Shown here piece after piece: positions 9,279 to 18,995 of a stretch of 64,000 nucleotides of DNA. This stretch comes from Breoghania corrubedonensis (GTDB lineage: Bacteria > Pseudomonadota > Alphaproteobacteria > Rhizobiales > Stappiaceae). The translations under genes were made by a program, and so were the position numbers. The notes under the pieces were generated by a model, which searched no databases, was not told the DNA's origin, and was given only the letters and a program-made list of their open reading frames with translations. The stretch lies in the NCBI RefSeq assembly GCF_003053845.1, contig NZ_QAYG01000005.1, positions 1 through 64,000 on the forward strand, in the 5' to 3' direction. Numbering within the stretch: position 1 is the first letter of the stretch; each line of letters begins with the position of its first letter.

Positions 9279-9493
9279 GCCCTTCGGGGCGGTTCGTTCC
9301 CGCGGCAATTGCCGCTGGGGCGGCCGCACCTCGAATTCGGGCTCGACAAGGCGATGAGACTCCCCCTTGTTAAGGGGTTATTCTCCTGTATCGGCGCGGT
9401 GAAACCGGTATTATCGCGTTCAAACGGCCTCGCATCGCGACCTCGGACCTCCAACCGGGCTGCGATGGAGCCAAGGCAGGACAGACAACTTTC

Positions 9494-10246
9494 ATGTCAG
9501 GCAATCCGGATCCGAACACCTCGGGTGGGATCCAACCGAAGGCGACGCGCCCCATGGCCAGGTTGCGCACTTACTTTCTCACCGGTCTCGTCATCGCGGG
9601 GCCGATCGGGATCACGCTCTATCTGAGCTGGTCGCTGATCCAGTGGATCGACGGCTGGGTCAAGCCGCTTCTGCCCATCCACTACAACCCCGATACCTAT
9701 CTGCCGTTTCCGGTTCCCGGCGTGGGCCTCATCGTCTCGGTTTCGATGTTGATCATTGTTGGATTCCTGACCGCCAACATCGCCGGCAGGACGCTCGTCT
9801 CCTATGGTGAGCAGATCCTTGGCCGCATGCCGCTGGTGCGCAATCTCTACAGCGGCCTGAAGCAGATCTTCGAAACCGTGCTGTCGGAAAGCGGGTCGAG
9901 CTTTAAGCGGGCGGGGATGATCGAATATCCGCGCAAAGGCTTGTGGGCGATCGTCTTTCTGGCAACGGACACGAAGGGGGAGGTGGCGGTCAAGCTCGAT
10001 CATGCCGATCCCGACATGATCTCGGTCTTCCTGCCGACGACACCGAATCCGACGTCCGGCTTCCTGCTCTTCGTGCCCCGGCACGAGGTGATCCTGCTGG
10101 ACATGTCCGTGGAGGAGGCTGCCAAGCTCGTTATCTCCGCGGGCCTCGTGACGCCCCCGTATCCGCCGGAACAGCGCAAAGCGCTGCCGGAGCGCGCGGC
10201 GAAAAAGGGCGCGATGCCGAAGGAGCCGGCTGAAATCGAGGGGTAG
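9494..10246 (+). CDS. DUF502 integral membrane protein
   Basis: A 250-aa protein with two strong transmembrane segments (about residues 25-50, TYFLTGLVIAGPIGITLYLSWSLI, and 77-100, VPGVGLIVSVSMLIIVGFLTAN). A conserved soluble part follows, containing the family motif GRMPLVRNLYSGLKQIFETVL, and the C-terminus is charged and low-complexity. DUF502 proteins are widespread in alphaproteobacteria with no firm function. Start ATG 9494 lies after a weak AGGACAG. It sits between glmS and the convergent recG. Confidence 0.85.
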   Translation: MSGNPDPNTSGGIQPKATRPMARLRTYFLTGLVIAGPIGITLYLSWSLIQWIDGWVKPLLPIHYNPDTYLPFPVPGVGLIVSVSMLIIVGFLTANIAGRTLVSYGEQILGRMPLVRNLYSGLKQIFETVLSESGSSFKRAGMIEYPRKGLWAIVFLATDTKGEVAVKLDHADPDMISVFLPTTPNPTSGFLLFVPRHEVILLDMSVEEAAKLVISAGLVTPPYPPEQRKALPERAAKKGAMPKEPAEIEG

Positions 10247-10302
10247 GCGTCCGCGCTTGTTCCCGCCGTCACTGCGATGCGGGAATCTCGAAATCACATC
10301 GT

Positions 10303-12402
10303 TCAGCCTGCCCGAAGCAAGCGGATGGCCTCGTCGCGGCCGAAGATGTAGAGCAGGAGCCGCAGCGCTTGGCCGCGCGGCCCCTCCAGATCCGGATCGT
10401 TGGCAAGGATCAGCCGCGCATCGGCGCGCGCCGTTTCCATCAGCTCGCCATGCGTCTCGATCTGGGCGATGCGGAATCCCGGCATGCCGCTCTGGCGTGT
10501 GCCCAGGATTTCGCCTTCGCCACGCAGCCGCAGGTCTTCCTCCGCGATCACGAAGCCGTCATTCGTCTCGCGCATGATGGCGAGCCGGGCCTTGGCCGTC
10601 TCGCCGAGAGGTCCCTTGTAGAGCAGCAGGCAGGTCGACTGTTTGTCGCCGCGCCCCACGCGTCCACGCAATTGATGGAGCTGGGCGAGCCCGAACCGCT
10701 CCGCATGTTCGATGACGATGATCGTCGCGTCAGAGACGTCGACGCCGACCTCGATGACCGTTGTCGCGACCAGGATGCGCGTCCGCCCATCCTTGAAATC
10801 CTGCATGGCGGCGTCCTTTTCCGCCGCGCTCATGCGTCCGTGCACAAGGCTCACCTGATCGCCGAAGACCTGCTGAAGCGTTCCATAACGCTCCTCGGCG
10901 GCCGTCACGTCGAGAACCTCCGATTCCTCCACCAGCGGACAGACCCAGTAGACCTTCTGTCCATCCGCCAGCGCGCGCTTCAGTCCGTCGACGACGTCGA
11001 AGAGGCGATCGAGCGACACCGAGCGCGTCTCGATCGGCTTTCGCCCGGCCGGCTTGTCGGGAAGCTGCGAGACTTCCATATCGCCGAAATAGGTGAGCAC
11101 GAGCGTGCGCGGGATCGGCGTCGCGGTCATGACGAGCACATCGACGCCCCGGCCCTTGCCTTGCAGGGCAAGCCGCTGGTGGACGCCGAAACGGTGCTGC
11201 TCGTCGACGACCGCAAGGCCCAGGTCCTTGAACGCGATTGTGGCCTGGAAAAGCGCATGCGTGCCCACGAGAATGTCGATTTCGCCGGATTCCAGCCCTG
11301 CCAGGATCGCGCGTCGCTCCGCCGGCTTGGCCTTGCCGGTAAGAAGCGCCGCCTTGATGCCGGCAGCCTCGCACAATGGTCCTATCGCGCGCAGGTGCTG
11401 GTGGGCCAGCAGTTCGGTCGGCGCCATCATCGCCGCCTGTCCGCCTGCCTCAACCACGTCCGCCATGGCAATGAGCGCGACGACGGTCTTGCCTGCACCC
11501 ACGTCGCCCTGCACCAGTCGCAGCATGCGTGTGGAGGCGGCGAGGTCGCCCTCGATCTCCGAAATGGCCTGAGCCTGGCCCGGGGTGAGGTGGAACGGCA
11601 GGGCGGCGAGGATTTTTTCCTTCAGCAAGCCTGCCGAAGTCCTGCCCACGCCGGCGGTCTTGCGCATGTGGGACCGCACCATGGCAAGCGCCAGTTGGCT
11701 CGCGAGATATTCATCATAGGCAAGCCGCATCACGGCCGGGCTCTTGGGATCGATATCGGCGGGGTCTTCCGGCCGGTGGACGGTCTCGAGCGCGGTGTTG
11801 AAATCCGGCCAGTGATCGCGGGCAAGATGTGCCTCGTCCAGCCATTCCGGCATCGGCGGCAGGAGATCGAGCGCAGCCGTGATCGCCTTTTGCAGCGTCT
11901 TGGGCGAAAGCCCCGCGGTCATCGGATAGACGGGCTCGATCAGCGGCATTTCGGCGAAGGACGTCTCGTCCACCATATGGTCGGGATGCACCATCTGGGG
12001 ACGGCCGTTGAACCACTCCACCTTGCCGCTTACGTATCGCGTTTCGCCTTCGGGAAGCGTCTTTTCCAGCCAGTCGCGACGGGCGTGGAAGAAGACGAGT
12101 TGTATCTCGCCGGTCTCGTCATGAGCGAAGACCTTGTAGGGCGCGCGCGAAGCGGCGGGAGCCGCCTGATGCCGGTCGATGCGCACCTTCAAGGTAACGA
12201 TCGCCCCTTCGGGAGAGTGCGCGATTCCCGGCTGGCGCCGCCGGTCGATGACCGAATGCGGCAGATGGAACAGCAGATCGCCGATGCGCGTATCTCGTTC
12301 GGAAACGCCCAGAAGCCCCCTGAGGAGCTTTTCCACCTTCGGGCCTATGCCGGGAAGGTCGGTTGCGGCGGCAAACAGGGGATCGAGCAGGGGCGGACGC
12401 AT
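10303..12402 (-). CDS. recG: ATP-dependent DNA helicase RecG
   Basis: A 699-aa superfamily 2 helicase that remodels stalled replication forks and branched recombination intermediates. Order: N-terminal wedge/OB domain (about 1-170), Walker A GDVGAGKTVV near residue 300, Walker B DEQHRFG, TATPIPRTL (motif III), and the C-terminal helicase motifs HAERFGLAQLHQLRGRVGRG. The ending with a TRxSGMPGF-like region is typical. Length is normal. It is divergent from sdhE. Confidence 0.97.
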   Translation of the reverse strand: MRPPLLDPLFAAATDLPGIGPKVEKLLRGLLGVSERDTRIGDLLFHLPHSVIDRRRQPGIAHSPEGAIVTLKVRIDRHQAAPAASRAPYKVFAHDETGEIQLVFFHARRDWLEKTLPEGETRYVSGKVEWFNGRPQMVHPDHMVDETSFAEMPLIEPVYPMTAGLSPKTLQKAITAALDLLPPMPEWLDEAHLARDHWPDFNTALETVHRPEDPADIDPKSPAVMRLAYDEYLASQLALAMVRSHMRKTAGVGRTSAGLLKEKILAALPFHLTPGQAQAISEIEGDLAASTRMLRLVQGDVGAGKTVVALIAMADVVEAGGQAAMMAPTELLAHQHLRAIGPLCEAAGIKAALLTGKAKPAERRAILAGLESGEIDILVGTHALFQATIAFKDLGLAVVDEQHRFGVHQRLALQGKGRGVDVLVMTATPIPRTLVLTYFGDMEVSQLPDKPAGRKPIETRSVSLDRLFDVVDGLKRALADGQKVYWVCPLVEESEVLDVTAAEERYGTLQQVFGDQVSLVHGRMSAAEKDAAMQDFKDGRTRILVATTVIEVGVDVSDATIIVIEHAERFGLAQLHQLRGRVGRGDKQSTCLLLYKGPLGETAKARLAIMRETNDGFVIAEEDLRLRGEGEILGTRQSGMPGFRIAQIETHGELMETARADARLILANDPDLEGPRGQALRLLLYIFGRDEAIRLLRAG

Positions 12403-12629
12403 GGCTTTCCGGTCGTGTGGCGCAGACTGCGTTCATTTCGCACGGCGAAGCGGTCTTCGGCAATGCCGGTCGGGCGCATTGTTACCCGGTTGCGCGCAGG
12501 ACGCTGACAGCGGCCATCGGGATCGCTATACAGGCCCCCGGACATGCGCCGTCACGCAAATCCATATGGGCCGCATCTTGCCCCGCCATCATGGCGATGG
12601 TGCCGGGCCCGCGAGGAAGAGGTAATTCC

Positions 12630-12923
12630 ATGACCGGATTGAACCGCACGAGCGACGGGTTGGATTCGCGCCGCAAACGCATCCTGTTTCGCAGTTGGCA
12701 TCGCGGTACGAAGGAAATGGATCTTCTGCTGGGCGGCTATGTCGAGGCCCGGATTGGCGATCTGGAAGATGCCGAACTGGACCGGTTGGAGCATCTGATG
12801 GACGCTGCCGATGCCGATCTGCTGGACTGGCTGACCGGCCGCAAGCCCGTGCCGACCGAATACGATACGGACATCTTCCACGCCGTTTCCGACTTCCATA
12901 ACCGTGATCAGACAACGAACTGA
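12630..12923 (+). CDS. sdhE: SdhE/SDHAF2 flavinylation factor
   Basis: A 97-aa cytoplasmic protein of the SdhE (DUF339) family, which promotes covalent FAD attachment to the succinate dehydrogenase flavoprotein. The diagnostic RGTKEMD motif (RGxxE) lies near residue 22, in RILFRSWHRGTKEMDLLLGG. Length matches the family. The start ATG 12630 is preceded by GAGGAAGAGG; a longer upstream frame from 12363 overlaps recG antisense and is not used. It is followed 36 bases later by mfd, an arrangement common in this order. Confidence 0.93.
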   Translation: MTGLNRTSDGLDSRRKRILFRSWHRGTKEMDLLLGGYVEARIGDLEDAELDRLEHLMDAADADLLDWLTGRKPVPTEYDTDIFHAVSDFHNRDQTTN

Positions 12924-12959
12924 TTGAACAGAAAAGACGTTTCGAGGATTTGAGGCTCC

Positions 12960-15900
12960 ATGTTAAAGGCGTTGAAGCGGCTCTTCGCCACTCATGATGC
13001 GGTGACGCTTGCGGCGACGCCTGATGGCGCCGAGGCGATGGTGCTGGCCGATCTGGTGCGCGATAGTCAGGCCGGACAGCTTCCGGCGTTGGTTTACGTC
13101 GCGCGCGACGGCCAGCGCATGCAGTTGGCTGCGGACGGGCTCGGCTTCTTCGCGCCCGACGTGGAGGTGCTCCAGCTTCCCGCATGGGACTGTTTGCCCT
13201 ATGACCGCGTCTCGCCAAATGCGGGCGTCGTGGCGCGCCGGCTCAACGTTCTGGCGAAGCTCGCCCGGGCGAGCCAGCAGGAAAAGCCGGTCATCCTGAT
13301 GACGACCGTCAACGCCGCCATTCAGCGTGTGCCCTCACGCGAGTGGATGGCGGCGCACGCCTGGTCGGCCGCTCCCGGCAACCGGCTCGACATGAGCCAG
13401 CTCGCTCATTCGCTGGAACTCAACGGCTACATGCGCACGCCCACGGTGCGCGATACTGGCGAATATGCCGTGCGCGGCGGCATTCTCGATCTTTTCGCAC
13501 CCGGCACGGAGCTTCCCGTTCGCCTCGATTTCTTCGGCGACACGCTGGAATCGATCCGCACCTTCGATCCAGAGACCCAGCGCACCGTCGCCCAGATGAA
13601 GCGCCTGGAAATGGTGCCGATGAGCGAGATCGTGCTTTCCGAAGACACGATCTCCCGCTTTCGTCGCAACTACGTGGCCGAATTCGGTGCCGCTCCGCGC
13701 GACGATGCGCTCTATCAATCGGTTTCCGAAGGCCGCCGCTATGCCGGCATGGAACACTGGCTTCCGCTCTTCCACGAGACCACCGAGACGCTGTTCGACT
13801 ATGTCGGCACCGCGCCCGTGATCTTCGATCCGCTGGTGGAAGACGCCGTATCCGAACGCCTCGATCAGATTCGCGATCATTTCGAGGCCCGCCGCGACGC
13901 GATGAACCGCGACGGGGGATCCGGCGCCGTTCCCTACAAGCCGGTCGCGCCGCGTGCGCTCTATCTGATGCAGAACGGCTGGAAGGAAGTCGTTTCGGCC
14001 CACACCACGGCCCGGTTCAATCCCTTCGCCGTGCCGGAAGGCCAGGGCGAGACCGTCGATCTCTGCGGCCGGCAGGGCCGCACCTTCGCCGCGGAACGCG
14101 CCGCCGGCGACGTCAACGTGTTCGATGCGCTGATCCAGCACGTCTCGGCCCTTCGCAAGGACAGCAAGCGGGTCGTCATCGCCTGCTGGAGCGAGGGATC
14201 GCGCGACCGGCTCGGCCAGGTGCTTTCCGACCACGGTCTTGAGCGCGCCGTGCCGATCGAGTCGCTTGGCGGTGCCACGGTGCTGCCGCAGGGCATGGTC
14301 GGCCTCGCCGTTCTGGGGCTTGAGACCGGCTTCGAGATCGACAAGTTCGCCTTCATCGGCGAACAGGACATTCTGGGCGACCGGTTGGTGCGCCAGCGCA
14401 AGCGCTCGAAGAAGGCGTCGGATTTCCTCACCGAGCTTTCGAGCCTTTCCGAGGGCGATCTGGTCGTCCACGTCGATCACGGTATCGGCCGTTTCATTGG
14501 TCTGAAGACCATCGACGCAGCCGGCGCGCCGCACGATTGTCTGGAGCTTCAATATCACGGCGGCGACAAGCTCTACCTGCCGGTGGAGAACCTCGAACTT
14601 CTGACGCGCTACGGCTCGGAAGACATGGATGCCCAGCTCGACCGGCTGGGCGGCGGTGCCTGGCAGGCGCGCAAGGCGCGCATGAAGCAGCGCATTCGCG
14701 AGATCGCCGACGGCCTGATCAAGACGGCCGCAGCTCGTGCGTTGCGCACGGCGCCCGCAATCGAGATCCCCGACGGCCTCTACGACGAATTCGCCGCCCG
14801 CTTCCCCTATGAGGAGACCGAGGACCAGCTCAACTCGATCGAGGCGGTGTTCGAGGATCTGGGGTCGGGCCGGCCGATGGATCGGCTGGTGTGCGGCGAT
14901 GTCGGCTTCGGCAAGACCGAAGTGGCGCTCCGAGCGGCCTTCCTTGTCGCCATGTCAGGCCGTCAGGTGGCGGTGGTCGTGCCCACCACGCTTCTTGCCC
15001 GCCAGCATTACAAGACCTTTGCCGAGCGTTTTCACGGCCTGCCGGTGCGCGTCGCGCAGGCCTCCCGCATGGTCGGTCCCAAGGCTCTGGCGCAGACCAA
15101 GAAGGACGTCGCCGACGGCACCGTCGATATCGTCATCGGCACCCACGCGCTCCTCGGCAAGGGGATCTCGTTCAAGGATCTCGGCCTGCTGATCATCGAC
15201 GAGGAGCAGCATTTCGGCGTCAAGCACAAGGAGCGTCTGAAGGAACTGAAGTCGGACGTCCACGTGCTGACGCTCTCGGCGACGCCCATTCCGCGCACCA
15301 TGCAGATGGCGCTGACGGGTGTGCGCGGCCTGTCGCTGATCGCCACGCCGCCGGTGGACAGGCTGGCAGTGCGCACCTTCATCTCGCCGTTCGATCCGCT
15401 AATCGTGCGCGAGACGCTGCTGCGCGAGCATTATCGAGGCGGTCAGTCCTTCTACGTCGTGCCGCGCGTCTCCGATCTTGCCGAGCGGCGCGAGTTTCTG
15501 GCGGAAATGGTGCCGGAGGTAAAGGTCGCCACCGCCCATGGCCAGATGGCGCCGGGCGAGCTCGATGACGTCATGAACGCCTTCTACGACGGCAAGTACG
15601 ACGTGCTCTTGTCCACAACGATCGTGGAATCCGGCCTCGACATTCCGACCGCGAACACGCTGATCGTCCATCGCGCGGACATGTTCGGCCTGGCCCAGCT
15701 CTACCAGATCCGCGGCCGGGTCGGTCGCTCGAAGACACGCGCCTATGCCCTCTTCACGGTGCCGGCCAACAAGAAGCTCACCGGCCAGGCGGAACGCCGG
15801 TTGAAGGTGCTTCAGTCGCTTGAATCGCTCGGCGCCGGCTTCCAGCTCGCCAGCCACGACCTCGATATCCGGGGTGCGGGCAATCTCCTGGGTGAGGAGC

Positions 15901-16469
15901 AGTCCGGCCACATCAAGGAAGTCGGCTTCGAGCTTTACCAGCAGATGCTGGAGGAGGCTGTCGCCCAGCTTCGCGATGGCGATGACGCAGCGGGTGACGA
16001 GCACTGGTCGCCGCAGATCAATGTCGGTACGCCGGTGATGATTCCCGAAGGTTATGTGGCCGATTTGCAGCTGCGACTCGATCTCTATCGCCGCCTTGCC
16101 GATCTCACCGATCCGCAGGAAATCGACTCCTTCGGTGCGGAGATGATCGACCGCTTCGGCCCGTTGCCCGAGGAGGTGGAGCATCTCCTGAAGATCGTCT
16201 TCATCAAGGGCCTTTGCCGCCAGGCCAATGTGGAGAAGATCGACGCCGGCCCGAAGGGCGTCGTCATCAGCTTCCGCAACAACGAATTCGTCAATCCGGC
16301 CGGGCTCGTCGGCTACATCACCGAACAGGGCGTGCTGGCCAAGATCCGGCCCGACCAGAAGATCGTGCTGGTGCGGGACTGGCGGGATGCACAGGAACGC
16401 CTGAAGGGTGTCGCGGTGATCCTGACGAAGCTGGTGCGGTTGGCCGAAGCCGGGCAGGCCGCCGCCTGA
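12960..16469 (+). CDS. mfd: Transcription-repair coupling factor Mfd
   Basis: A 1169-aa ATPase that removes RNA polymerase stalled at lesions and recruits UvrA. Visible domains are the UvrB-like N-terminal modules (DCLPYDRVSPN, GEYAVRGGILDLF), the RNA polymerase interaction domain (about 470-560, FLTELSSLSEGDLVVHVDHGIGRF), RecG-like helicase motifs (GDVGFGKTEVALRAAF near 645, DEEQHFGV, SATPIPRTM, QIRGRVGRS), and the C-terminal UvrA-mimic domain. Full length. uvrA is also in this window, at the right edge. Confidence 0.98.
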   Translation: MLKALKRLFATHDAVTLAATPDGAEAMVLADLVRDSQAGQLPALVYVARDGQRMQLAADGLGFFAPDVEVLQLPAWDCLPYDRVSPNAGVVARRLNVLAKLARASQQEKPVILMTTVNAAIQRVPSREWMAAHAWSAAPGNRLDMSQLAHSLELNGYMRTPTVRDTGEYAVRGGILDLFAPGTELPVRLDFFGDTLESIRTFDPETQRTVAQMKRLEMVPMSEIVLSEDTISRFRRNYVAEFGAAPRDDALYQSVSEGRRYAGMEHWLPLFHETTETLFDYVGTAPVIFDPLVEDAVSERLDQIRDHFEARRDAMNRDGGSGAVPYKPVAPRALYLMQNGWKEVVSAHTTARFNPFAVPEGQGETVDLCGRQGRTFAAERAAGDVNVFDALIQHVSALRKDSKRVVIACWSEGSRDRLGQVLSDHGLERAVPIESLGGATVLPQGMVGLAVLGLETGFEIDKFAFIGEQDILGDRLVRQRKRSKKASDFLTELSSLSEGDLVVHVDHGIGRFIGLKTIDAAGAPHDCLELQYHGGDKLYLPVENLELLTRYGSEDMDAQLDRLGGGAWQARKARMKQRIREIADGLIKTAAARALRTAPAIEIPDGLYDEFAARFPYEETEDQLNSIEAVFEDLGSGRPMDRLVCGDVGFGKTEVALRAAFLVAMSGRQVAVVVPTTLLARQHYKTFAERFHGLPVRVAQASRMVGPKALAQTKKDVADGTVDIVIGTHALLGKGISFKDLGLLIIDEEQHFGVKHKERLKELKSDVHVLTLSATPIPRTMQMALTGVRGLSLIATPPVDRLAVRTFISPFDPLIVRETLLREHYRGGQSFYVVPRVSDLAERREFLAEMVPEVKVATAHGQMAPGELDDVMNAFYDGKYDVLLSTTIVESGLDIPTANTLIVHRADMFGLAQLYQIRGRVGRSKTRAYALFTVPANKKLTGQAERRLKVLQSLESLGAGFQLASHDLDIRGAGNLLGEEQSGHIKEVGFELYQQMLEEAVAQLRDGDDAAGDEHWSPQINVGTPVMIPEGYVADLQLRLDLYRRLADLTDPQEIDSFGAEMIDRFGPLPEEVEHLLKIVFIKGLCRQANVEKIDAGPKGVVISFRNNEFVNPAGLVGYITEQGVLAKIRPDQKIVLVRDWRDAQERLKGVAVILTKLVRLAEAGQAAA

Positions 16470-16553
16470 GCGGGGAGAGAACCGTGGGGACGGCCCGTAG
16501 CGTGTCTCTCCCGGCATCGGCGTGCGCCTGGCTTCCGTCGGGTCCTCTCATTG

Positions 16554-16641
16554 GTCATTGCCCGGCGAAGTCCGGGCAATCCATTGCCGGCAGTGGCGTA
16601 TGGGCGAGCGCTGGATCACCCGGACTTCGCCGGGCGATGAC
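16554..16641. repeat. Pair of REP-like inverted 23-mers
   Basis: A 23-base arm at 16554-16576 (containing CCCGGCGAAGTCCGGG) recurs in inverse orientation at 16619-16641 with one mismatch. Each arm is itself a short palindrome, and 42 bases lie between them. The structure sits in the gap between convergent mfd and the ABC-F gene. This is typical of dispersed palindromic (REP/BIME-like) elements; it could also slow converging transcription. There is no U-tract, so a standard terminator is not supported. Confidence 0.65.
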
Positions 16642-16668
16642 GGTGGAGAGATTGGGCTATTGCCCTCT

Positions 16669-18546
16669 TTACGCCGAAGCGGCCTCGTACTCGCCCGAGA
16701 GCTCCAGCCACGCTTCCTCGGCCTTCTGCAGCGCCTTTTCCGTATCGGAGCGCTTCTTGGCAAGCTGGGTCGCCTTGGCCGGATCCTTCACGTAGAGATC
16801 GGGATCGGCCAACAGGCCGTCGACGCGCTTCAGATCGCCCTGAAGCTTCTCCATCTTGCGCTCGGCTTCCTGGATCCTCTTGCGCAAGGGGGCGAGCTGC
16901 GCGCGCATTTCGGCCGACTCACGGCGGCGATCCTGCGCCGAAACCTGCTTTTCAGCATCCTTGGCCGCAGCCCGCTCTTCCTTTCCGGCCTGCAGGATCA
17001 GCCGACGGTAGTCGTCCATGTCGCCGTCATAGGGCGAAACCGTGCCATCGGCGACGAGCCACAACCGGTCGACACAGGCCTCCACGAGATGGCGGTCATG
17101 CGAGATCAGCACCACCGCCCCTGCAAAGTCGTTGAGCGCGTGTACCAGCGCCTCGCGGCTGTCGATGTCGAGGTGGTTGGTCGGTTCGTCGAGGATCAGC
17201 AAGTTCGGACCGTTGAAGGTGACGAGCCCCAGCAGGAGGCGCGCCTTCTCGCCGCCGGAGAGATCCTTGGCGGGCGTGTCCATGCGGTCGGTCGGCAGGC
17301 CAAAGCGGGCGACGCGGGCGCGCACTTTGGATTCGGCCTCACCCACCATAAGAGCGCGCACATGGGCAACGGCCGAATTCGCCGGCACCAGCTCATCGAG
17401 CTGATGCTGGGCGAAATAGGCGACATTCATCCTGTTCGCCCGCACCACATGGCCCGAAAGCGGCGTCAGCCGGTCGGCGATGAGCTTGGCGAAGGTGGAC
17501 TTGCCGTTGCCGTTGGCCCCCAGCAGCGCGACGCGGTCATCCGGGTCGAGCCGCAGGTTCAGGTTGCGCAGCACCGCCTTGCCGTCATAGCCCACCGAGC
17601 CGCTTTCGATGGAAAGAAGCGGCGGGGCGGCCCGGGACTTGGGGGCAGGGAAGGAAAGCGGCAGGCTCGAATCCTCGATGATCGCCGCGATCGGCTGCAT
17701 CCGCTCCAGCATCTTCAGCCGCGACTGTGCCTGGCGCGCCTTGGTCGCCTTGGCGCGGAAGCGGTCGACGAAGTCCTGCATGTGCTTGCGTTGGACTTCC
17801 TGCTTCTCGCGCTGCTTTTCCTGCAGAATGATCTGCTCGCGGCGCTGACGCTCGAAGCTGTCATAGCCACCGCGATAGGTGGTGAGTTTCGTCGCTTCCA
17901 GGTGCACGATGGTATCGACCGCCTTGTTCAGGAGATCGCGGTCGTGCGAGATCAGCACAACCGTGTGCGGATAGCGCGAGACGTAGTTCTCGAGCCACAG
18001 CGTGCCTTCCAGATCGAGATAGTTGGTCGGTTCGTCGAGCAGCAGCAGGTCGGGCTGGGAAAACAGCACGGCCGCGAGCGCCACGCGCATCCGCCAGCCG
18101 CCGGAAAACGCGGAGCAGGGGCGCTGCTGGGCATCCGCGCTGAAACCGAGCCCGTAAAGGATCGCGCCGGCGCGGGCCTCGGCGGAGTGCGCGTCGATAT
18201 CGGCGAGCCGGGTGTGGATTTCGGCGATGCGATGCGGATCGGTCGCGGTTTCGGCCTCCGCCATCAGCGCGGCGCGTTCGGTGTCGCCGGCGAGCACCAC
18301 GTCCATGAGGCTCGTCTCGGATCCGGGCGCTTCCTGCGCGACCTGACCGATGCGGGCCTGACGGCGGATCTTGATGGATCCGGACTCTGGCGCGAGATCG
18401 CCGGTGATCAGCTTGAACAGCGTGGTCTTGCCCGAGCCGTTACGGCCGACGAGCCCGACCTTCGCCCCATCGGGGATGACGGCGGTGGCGTGATCGAGCA
18501 ACGTGCGCCCGGCGATGCGATAGGTGAGGTCGTTGACATGTAGCAT
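16669..18546 (-). CDS. ABC-F family ATPase (YheS/Uup-like)
   Basis: A 625-aa soluble protein with two ABC cassettes and no membrane domain. Walker A sequences are GRNGSGKTT (about residue 37) and GANGNGKST (about 340). Signature motifs are FSGGWRMRVALA and LSGGEKARLLLG. Walker B sites are LLLDEPTNYLD and LILDEPTNHLD. Between the cassettes lies a charged linker helix (about 235-290), and the C-terminus is a Lys/Glu-rich coiled coil (about 530-610). ABC-F proteins act on the ribosome E site. The start at 18546 fits the family; the longer frame adds 27 residues. Confidence 0.92.
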   Translation of the reverse strand: MLHVNDLTYRIAGRTLLDHATAVIPDGAKVGLVGRNGSGKTTLFKLITGDLAPESGSIKIRRQARIGQVAQEAPGSETSLMDVVLAGDTERAALMAEAETATDPHRIAEIHTRLADIDAHSAEARAGAILYGLGFSADAQQRPCSAFSGGWRMRVALAAVLFSQPDLLLLDEPTNYLDLEGTLWLENYVSRYPHTVVLISHDRDLLNKAVDTIVHLEATKLTTYRGGYDSFERQRREQIILQEKQREKQEVQRKHMQDFVDRFRAKATKARQAQSRLKMLERMQPIAAIIEDSSLPLSFPAPKSRAAPPLLSIESGSVGYDGKAVLRNLNLRLDPDDRVALLGANGNGKSTFAKLIADRLTPLSGHVVRANRMNVAYFAQHQLDELVPANSAVAHVRALMVGEAESKVRARVARFGLPTDRMDTPAKDLSGGEKARLLLGLVTFNGPNLLILDEPTNHLDIDSREALVHALNDFAGAVVLISHDRHLVEACVDRLWLVADGTVSPYDGDMDDYRRLILQAGKEERAAAKDAEKQVSAQDRRRESAEMRAQLAPLRKRIQEAERKMEKLQGDLKRVDGLLADPDLYVKDPAKATQLAKKRSDTEKALQKAEEAWLELSGEYEAASA

Positions 18547-18675
18547 GGTGGGGGAACGTTTGGCGAAGGTCGCCGCCGGATGCAAGAGGGAAGGTTGCAA
18601 GGGCGAACGGAAGTGGTCGCCGAGCATGCCCCGGATAAGCCGCAGGCAACGACGAAAGCCGGCTTTTCGCCAATG

Positions 18676-18969
18676 TCACTGCGTCGGATATCGCGCCGTG
18701 CAATAGGCTTGCGCACGCGAGCGAAACAAGCCGTACTGTTGCTCATTGATCACGCCGTCCCGCCGCATGGCGTCGACGGCGCCCACGCGTTCGTCAAGGC
18801 AGGCGGCAAGGTCCGGGTTGCTGGTCGCAACCGATGTTGTGGACGGTGCGGAGCTAAATGCATCCCGATTGATCCAGGCAAGGGCGCCTGCCGCCGCCAG
18901 CGCAATGCCAATCGCAACCAAACGCGCCGCGGGCCGGTCGAGAAACGGGCGCTCAGCCGTCGATGCCAT
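18676..18969 (-). CDS. Small single-pass membrane protein, hypothetical
   Basis: 97 aa, unrecognised. A short cytoplasmic N-terminus is followed by one transmembrane segment (about 16-34, AARLVAIGIALAAAGALAW). A probably periplasmic part with two cysteines (in LAACLDE and QAYCTARY) comes next. The C-terminal half has the look of a short helical hairpin with DGVINEQQYGLFRSRA. The start at 18969 has a purine-rich GGGAAAGG upstream. It begins 26 bases after moaA in the same direction, so it is probably co-transcribed, but nothing links it to molybdenum cofactor synthesis. Confidence 0.7.
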   Translation of the reverse strand: MASTAERPFLDRPAARLVAIGIALAAAGALAWINRDAFSSAPSTTSVATSNPDLAACLDERVGAVDAMRRDGVINEQQYGLFRSRAQAYCTARYPTQ

Positions 18970-18995
18970 CGGCGCGAACCTTTCCCGCTGCCGGC

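Noticed and set aside
7359-9329. 656-codon minus-strand ORF opposite glmS
   Set aside because: Antisense shadow of a highly conserved gene; arginine/histidine/glycine-rich with no family features.
10369-12507. 712-codon plus-strand ORF opposite recG
   Set aside because: Antisense shadow in GC-rich DNA; recG on the other strand has all helicase motifs.
16522-18543. 673-codon plus-strand ORF opposite the ABC-F gene
   Set aside because: Antisense shadow; no motifs.
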